Shown here one piece after another: positions 59,327 through 64,000 of a DNA stretch of 64,000 nucleotides (the first letter of the stretch is position 1; the number at the start of each line of letters is the position of its first letter). The translations under genes were made by a program, and so were the position numbers. The notes beneath the pieces were generated by a model. The model searched no databases and was not told the DNA's origin. It saw nothing but the letters and a program-made list of their open reading frames with translations. The stretch is from Metarhizium brunneum (lineage: Eukaryota; Ascomycota; Sordariomycetes; Hypocreales; Clavicipitaceae): positions 1,054,001 to 1,118,000 of the forward strand of contig NC_089426.1 of the NCBI RefSeq assembly GCF_013426205.1. Reading direction: 5' to 3'.

Positions 59327-60162
59327 GATGGGATGAGTCGATCGCGTAGCTGGGTTACTTGCTACGAGATTGTGAAGCTAAGATTAGATCGCGTAGCGGT
59401 ATTGTGTGGGATACGGGATGAACCGGGAGGTAACATGCATTCAGGGAGTTGGAGAGGCGGGACTTGCGGTCCTTTGAGCGTTTAGACTTTGTAGATTTGC
59501 CATGTCTTTACTTTCCTTCTGCTTCTCGGGGGATCTTTAAACTGTACTTGATGATAGACATTTACGTCGTTGGTTTTTCTGTGGCATACTCACGTCGACT
59601 TGTTGACTGGTCCGTTACGGACGGCTTCGGGCATGCCTTGTACTTGAGACTGCTTTTTCAACAAGGCCAATTGTTCCTGGGGCGCGAGACTCTTAAACTC
59701 TCTGAGGCCCTGTGTCTTGTGTCGTGACAGTGCTAGGGTTATGGCTAATCCGACCGAAGACTCGGCCGTGTATAATATTCAACCATGGCCGGTCTGACGT
59801 GTAAGCCGGCCACATGCATGCCATCCGCACTTGAATCGGTCGGGGGCTGCTCCTTCAAGACCCGTATAGACCAGAACGACAAGTCCGTCTCAGACCGGGA
59901 AATCAATGTAGTCGACGCCGAATACGGAGCTCAGTCGTGCGAGTAGAGCGAGGAATATCTCACATCGCTCCAAGCGTCCGGTCCGGCGTCGGCATCCGTG
60001 ACATCTGCATCCGGCCGCAGAGTTGATATTGGCAAAGCAGTCAGACGGGCTACTTGCCAATCATCTCATGCCAGTCGTCAGCCGCAGTGTACCCCTAACG
60101 CTGGCATCTCTGTCCAAAGAAGCGGGCCGGCTTTTCTGAGCTACTCTCCCGTTTCGGGGTTG

Positions 60163-60408
60163 TGTTACTCGGAAAAGGCCCAACGGATTGTGAAACCTAA
60201 TAAAGGGGCTTCACCGACAAAGGACTGATTGGTTACATAGATTAAACACATGCCCGCGCAAGAGGCCTAGGCGTATGCGTTCCCTTGTGTATAAAGTAGT
60301 CACTGCTCCCTTTGTTCTTCTTAAAACACCAAGGACCTTTGACACTCTTTGATATTATCCCTAAATTTAAACCCTTTATGTTCCGAGCCCTGTTGAGTCC
60401 TCGTCACA
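60163..60408 (+). mobile_element. Solo LTR (relative of 43989-44249)
   Basis: 246 bp, beginning TGTTAC and ending GTCACA like the element at 43989. It shares CACCAAGGACCTTTGA-type and CGAGCCC...CGTCACAG blocks. Flanking 5-mers GGTTG (60158-60162) and GTTTG (60409-60413) match at four of five positions, consistent with an old target-site duplication. A TATA-like TGTGTATAAAG lies at about 60289. Confidence 0.75.
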
Positions 60409-60563
60409 GTTTGTGATCGACATCACGCCCGATACCTGGGTCCTGTCGAGCCTACTGGACTCAGGGCAAAATGGGCGTGGGGGAGCAAGACATCTCCGTG
60501 GGCAAGTCGCACAAGTATCCGGTTACAAGTTATTGCAGGTAAGCCCGCACACAGCCTACGCTG

Positions 60564-60800
60564 TTGCACGGAAATGGCCCAGCTTGGAGGCCCCCTTATT
60601 GGGCCTCACCGACAGAGAACTTGGAGGTTACACAGAAACACATGACCACGCAAGAGCCTTAGGTACAGACGTTCCCCTTATGTATATAATAGTCACTGAT
60701 CTCTTTCTTTCTCTTGAAAAACCAAGCGCTTTTGACACCCTTTAAAATCATTTTGAAATTGAGTCGTTTGCTCCAAGACTTCTATTTAAACCTTGTCACA
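60564..60800 (+). mobile_element. Diverged solo LTR relative
   Basis: 237 bp, from TGTTGCACGG to TTGTCACA. It aligns along its length with the copy at 60163, sharing CTCACCGACA, GGTTACA, AGTCACTGATCTC and TTTGACACCCTTT. It has a TATATAATAG box at about 60684. No clear target-site duplication is seen. The 155 bp between the two copies shows no retrotransposon coding. Confidence 0.7.
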
Positions 60801-61589
60801 TGCACTGACCAAGATTTCTTAAGTGATACTGGCTACTGCAAGCCATTAATTATTTTCTATTTGGTATTTTTAGTAAAATGTGTAGGTTCTACAATCATTT
60901 GATTTGGCAATCGTTGTGGCCAGTCACGTTATGAGACTCATGATTCGGTAAGCTTTATAAAATCTTTATGACTGTTGTCCCCTCTTGTAAACTCTAGAAA
61001 CTCAAGATATGTAGTACTTTTCGAACACTGCTGTGTCAAGGACTCAAGGTAGTTTTCATACTGCTGTCCCGTATTGCGCATTGGGTGCTACTATTAACGA
61101 ATACAAGCTATTTGTGCTTGGGGCTTGATTTATCGTTTATTACCTATTTCATTTGATACCCGTTCGTAGGAACGTACTTGGTGACTACACTATTAATGAG
61201 GCTGTAACGGGCACGTATCGACCATAGAACTCTTGGGCTGGTGATGTGAGATAAACTTGAAACGGGCCGAGTATGCGACACCCGGGTCTTGATATCAAGC
61301 CCCTCTGATAAGTCAGCAATCCATTACGACTTTTATATCGTAGTAGTAAAATCATTTACGGTTAAAGTTTGTTAGAAGAAAGGGGCATCATTAGCTCTAT
61401 CGTATGGTGGCTAATAAACGTCAACGATACATCACAGAGCGACTAGGTACAGTCTCAATCATACACGACTGATCCTTGATAAATCTGCCTAGAACCAGAG
61501 AGAATTTCTACGTTGTATTAAAATATTAGACGCCAGCTACCGGCACTGGCTATTATATACACCCCGACCGGACTGACAACTTGGGAATC

Positions 61590-62847
61590 TCATGCCGTTC
61601 CCCCCTCAGTCTGACGACGGGACCACCTTCCGAACTTTTCCTCCGAAAACTCCATAATGTCCACATGGCCTCGATGCTGTTTTATTTCCTCCGTGGAAGA
61701 TATGCTTGTTCCCCTCGATTTTGAATTGCTCGAGGTCGAATCCCTGTCTTTGAGCAGTATATATTTGTCCACCAGCGGCTTGACTCCCGGGATTGACACG
61801 GCAATAATTGTGGCGCCGACCTCGGCAACCTCGACACAAAGCAGGTTGAGGAAGGCATACTCAAAAGTCTCATCCGTCTCGTCTTTACACCTAGTGCGTC
61901 AGTAGACCATCCAGTCCAACGAGGAAGAGCCGTACTTACAACCATACTTGGTGACTAGAACAATCCGCCCGGCAGAGATGCCAATCACGCTGCAACATGT
62001 CGTCAGAGAATGTCCATCATGTCCCTATATGCTATCATGTTTGGAGTACTTACAGTATGCCGGGAAACAGAGTATAAGCTAGCTGAAGCTTTTGCTTCCG
62101 TTGCAGCTCCAAGCCCTTGAGCATTATAGCCGGAATGCCAAAAAGTAGCAAGTCGCAGAAAAGAGAAATGCTGGAAATGATAGAGTATGTCTCATACCAA
62201 TACATGCAATAATATTTGGCGTTGTCGTCTTTGTTCCAAGGCGCCCACAATAAAGTTATAGGTTGGCAATGAAAGATGATGAGACAGAGCTGCGCCACGT
62301 ATCCCAGTATTATAACCACAAAGATGATTTTAATAGCTAGGAGAAACTTTGGATTCATGCGGCAAATGCGGTAGTAAAATGCCAGCCCCGACACTCGGCA
62401 AAGCACCAGCGTCGTGCTATACACCAAGTGCGTAATGGAATCTATGAGCTGTACTTTATAATCGTCTTCTGCCGTCATGATAAACCACTCAAAGAGGAAG
62501 TTTCGTCCGGCGCCTAGCACAAGGAGTTCTATGCATAGCGCTGTAAAGGGAATAAAGACCAGCTTTTAGAGGCAGCTTGTGTTAGCAGCCGAGGTCGAGC
62601 AGTGCCAATCTCAAGGGCAGCTTACCAGCGACGCGAGTGCTATTCCATCGTCGATGCCCAATGCGCCCTTTTTTGTAATGTACTTGCGCGAATAGAGTCT
62701 CAGCACGACGACCAACGTTGTCAGGACGAGGACGACGACAATGCCCGCAATGGCCGATGTGTCCCGCGATTCTCTGAGCAAATGGATAGGCACGTCCGGG
62801 GGAACATCGCCAGCGGCAATGGCCTCATCAATCCGAGGGTCGCCCAT
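61590..62847 (-). CDS. Fungal rhodopsin-like (Pth11-related) seven-helix membrane protein
   Basis: 357 aa from four exons: 62847-62626, 62562-62054, 61989-61940 and 61882-61590. The N-terminus is short and outside (GDPRIDEAIAAGDVP). Seven hydrophobic segments follow, starting with IAGIVVVLVLTTLVVVLRLY. After helix 1 comes the family-typical RLYSRKYITKKGALGIDDGI. HLVYSTTLVLCRVSGLAFYYRI and CQPITLLWAPWN match the conserved core of the Fung_rhodopsin/integral membrane family that includes Pth11-like receptors. No CFEM domain is present. The C-terminal 80 residues are soluble with a Ser/Lys-rich tail. A sensing role is the family expectation, not shown here. The last acceptor (TAAAG) was chosen because it alone preserves the frame into YETDETFEYAFLN. 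Confidence 0.88.
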
Positions 62848-63565
62848 TTTCCTTGAATTGCGTCCAGCCGCTAGCAGCAAAAGCGAGAAGGTCTCTGACG
62901 TCTGATAGAGGAATTTGAATTGTCACACGGCGAAATGAGGCTCAACAAACATGACATCTTCTGGACATGGGCTGCTGGCAGGTTCTGTATTTCAATCTTG
63001 CGGCTCGGCGTGATACTGCCCCCGAATCCTCCATCATGACTCGCACCTCGGCGGCATTTACAAACGCAACGCAGGGCAAGTTTCTGCGCCTGAAAAGACG
63101 CCGGCCTGCTTTTGAAGCCGTGGATCCATTTCATGTTTCGGCGTGTACATACAACATCGGCCGTTCCGCTGGGGAGACTCCTTGCTCTTGCTCGTGTGGT
63201 CGTTTCAGATCCGCCGCACTAGCAAGAGCCATCAATGCGCTGGGCACCGTACGTTGCTGCAAGATGTTTGGTATTCTCCAGCTATTCCGCTGGCATTGCC
63301 GCCAGTCGAGGCTGTTGAGGGAGAATGCTGCCACTGTCTCGTGGTTGTTTGGAAATCAAGCTACGCCTAGGCGCCAACCTCAGTCGGCCGAGTTTACCAA
63401 TTGGAAGGGTGTGCCAGCTGCTATAATGCAGAATCATCTGAGTCTTTACGGGAAAAGGCATGCTCTTGCGACAGGAATACTCCACCAGACACTACTTCTT
63501 GCGTCTGTCTCTGTGACCGGGTCAGAACGGGCCCGTGACGGCCACAATCACGACATTTACATTTA
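62848..63565. other. Intergenic region
   Basis: 0.7 kb upstream of the rhodopsin-like gene. A plus-strand frame from an ATG at 63036 to 63596 (187 codons, Arg/Cys-rich) has no family features and runs into the antisense of the neighbouring pseudogene; I do not call it. Confidence 0.4.
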
Positions 63566-64000
63566 TCACGGTACACTCGCCAGGTCTTGGTTCTGACCAG
63601 TCGCAGAGATATGATTGCATTCAGACGCAAGGTGTAAGTCAGATGTTTGTTTGTATAAGCACATCAGACAAGGTTGTTTAGAACCAGACTGGTGCCATGA
63701 TCGCCCACATCTGATCGGCCTTGCAGGGCCGAAGAGCTCCGTTTGACGGTTCCCCTTTTCCAGCGTCAAGGTTGATGGCTCCCGAATGAAAAAGGCCCGT
63801 CTGGGGTCCAAGTCCGCCTTAACGCTCCGTATGTTCTTACCCCAGTATAGTTTCTGTGCCGTGTCTACATCTAATTGAGTGTCGATATAGTCTGGATGCA
63901 TTCCCAAGTCCCCATCCGCCTATGAATTCATGATGCCATCTCTAAATAGATCGGCATTCTCATTTGCGCAACGGTGTACGCCCGTTCCATTTGCCAGTAT
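63566..64000 (-). pseudogene. C-terminal end of a broken FAD-linked oxidoreductase (BBE-type), partial
   Basis: Read on the minus strand from the window edge, the frame gives GTGVHRCANENADLFRDGIMN, then an in-frame TAG at 63922-63920. It continues as ADGDLGMHPDYIDTQLDVDTAQKLYWGKN and KADLDPRRAFF. That is the order expected for the berberine-bridge (BBE) end of vanillyl-alcohol-oxidase-like flavoenzymes (YIDTQL, WGKN, K..LDP...F). The TAG replaces a residue that is an aromatic in the family (N-S-Y-A-D), and the frame runs far past the usual C-terminus. The gene therefore looks disabled. The rest lies beyond position 64000, so an intact isoform or an intron artefact cannot be excluded. Confidence 0.6.

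Larger units (their letters stand above)
59327..61589. other. 2.3-kb gene-free region with LTR relics
   Basis: No gene. It contains two solo-LTR relatives (60163-60408 and 60564-60800), and AT-richer DNA from about 60800 to 61560. Confidence 0.45.

Noticed and set aside
63036..63596. 187-codon plus-strand frame
   Set aside because: Arg/Cys-rich without family pattern, and its end overlaps the flavoenzyme relic in antisense.

Overview
The window reads as nuclear chromosomal DNA of a filamentous ascomycete (Pezizomycotina, most likely a hypocrealean Sordariomycete; the order is an inference from protein style, not proven). The evidence is: genes on both strands spaced by kilobases; short spliceosomal introns (about 50-180 nt, GT..AG, often with a CTRAC-type branch site 10-25 nt before the acceptor); fungal-specific families (Zn2Cys6 regulator, Pth11/rhodopsin-like membrane protein, fungal LtrA protein, PFA5-like DHHC enzyme); and decayed, AT-rich repeat islands next to intact genes. 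All gene models below were assembled by hand from splice signals and reading-frame continuity, so exon edges are predictions.

Layout. 1-16 kb: one Zn2Cys6 transcription factor (minus) and a 13.7-kb stretch with no convincing gene. 16-31 kb: a conserved housekeeping block: SAM methyltransferase (+), SHB17-like bisphosphatase (-), a 94-aa membrane/coiled-coil protein (+), the proteasomal deubiquitinase UBP6/USP14 (-), the ARPC4 subunit of Arp2/3 (+), an RRM protein with an in-frame TAG in its second exon (+), and an SFH5/Sec14-type lipid transfer protein (+). 34.8-37.3 kb: an ASH1-type SET-domain H3K36 methyltransferase (+).

39.8-44.4 kb is an accessory island. A single-exon 483-aa gene (41290-42741), whose C-terminal half has the look of a DUF3990-type ADP-ribosyltransferase fold, sits between two AT-rich minisatellites. 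It is bracketed by an inverted pair of related segments, a 370-bp Mutator-like MITE with a perfect 9-bp target-site duplication, and a solo LTR with a perfect 5-bp target-site duplication. Just downstream lies a rearranged 76-bp scrap of the same gene. This is the most interesting part of the window.

44.6-49.3 kb: an LtrA-family multipass membrane protein and a PFA5-like palmitoyltransferase (both minus). 49-56 kb: gene-poor, with a 53-aa Cys-rich microprotein, a 214-aa hypothetical gene and a RIP-like AT-rich island. 56.6-59.3 kb: an 852-aa coiled-coil protein of unknown function. 60-61 kb: two more relatives of the solo LTR. 61.6-62.8 kb: a seven-helix fungal rhodopsin-like membrane protein. 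The right edge holds the C-terminal end of a broken FAD-linked oxidoreductase gene.

No tRNA, rRNA, CRISPR or bacterial-type operon was found. The genes do not form one pathway; most are housekeeping neighbours, and only the 39.8-44.4 kb island looks like a unit shaped by mobile DNA.
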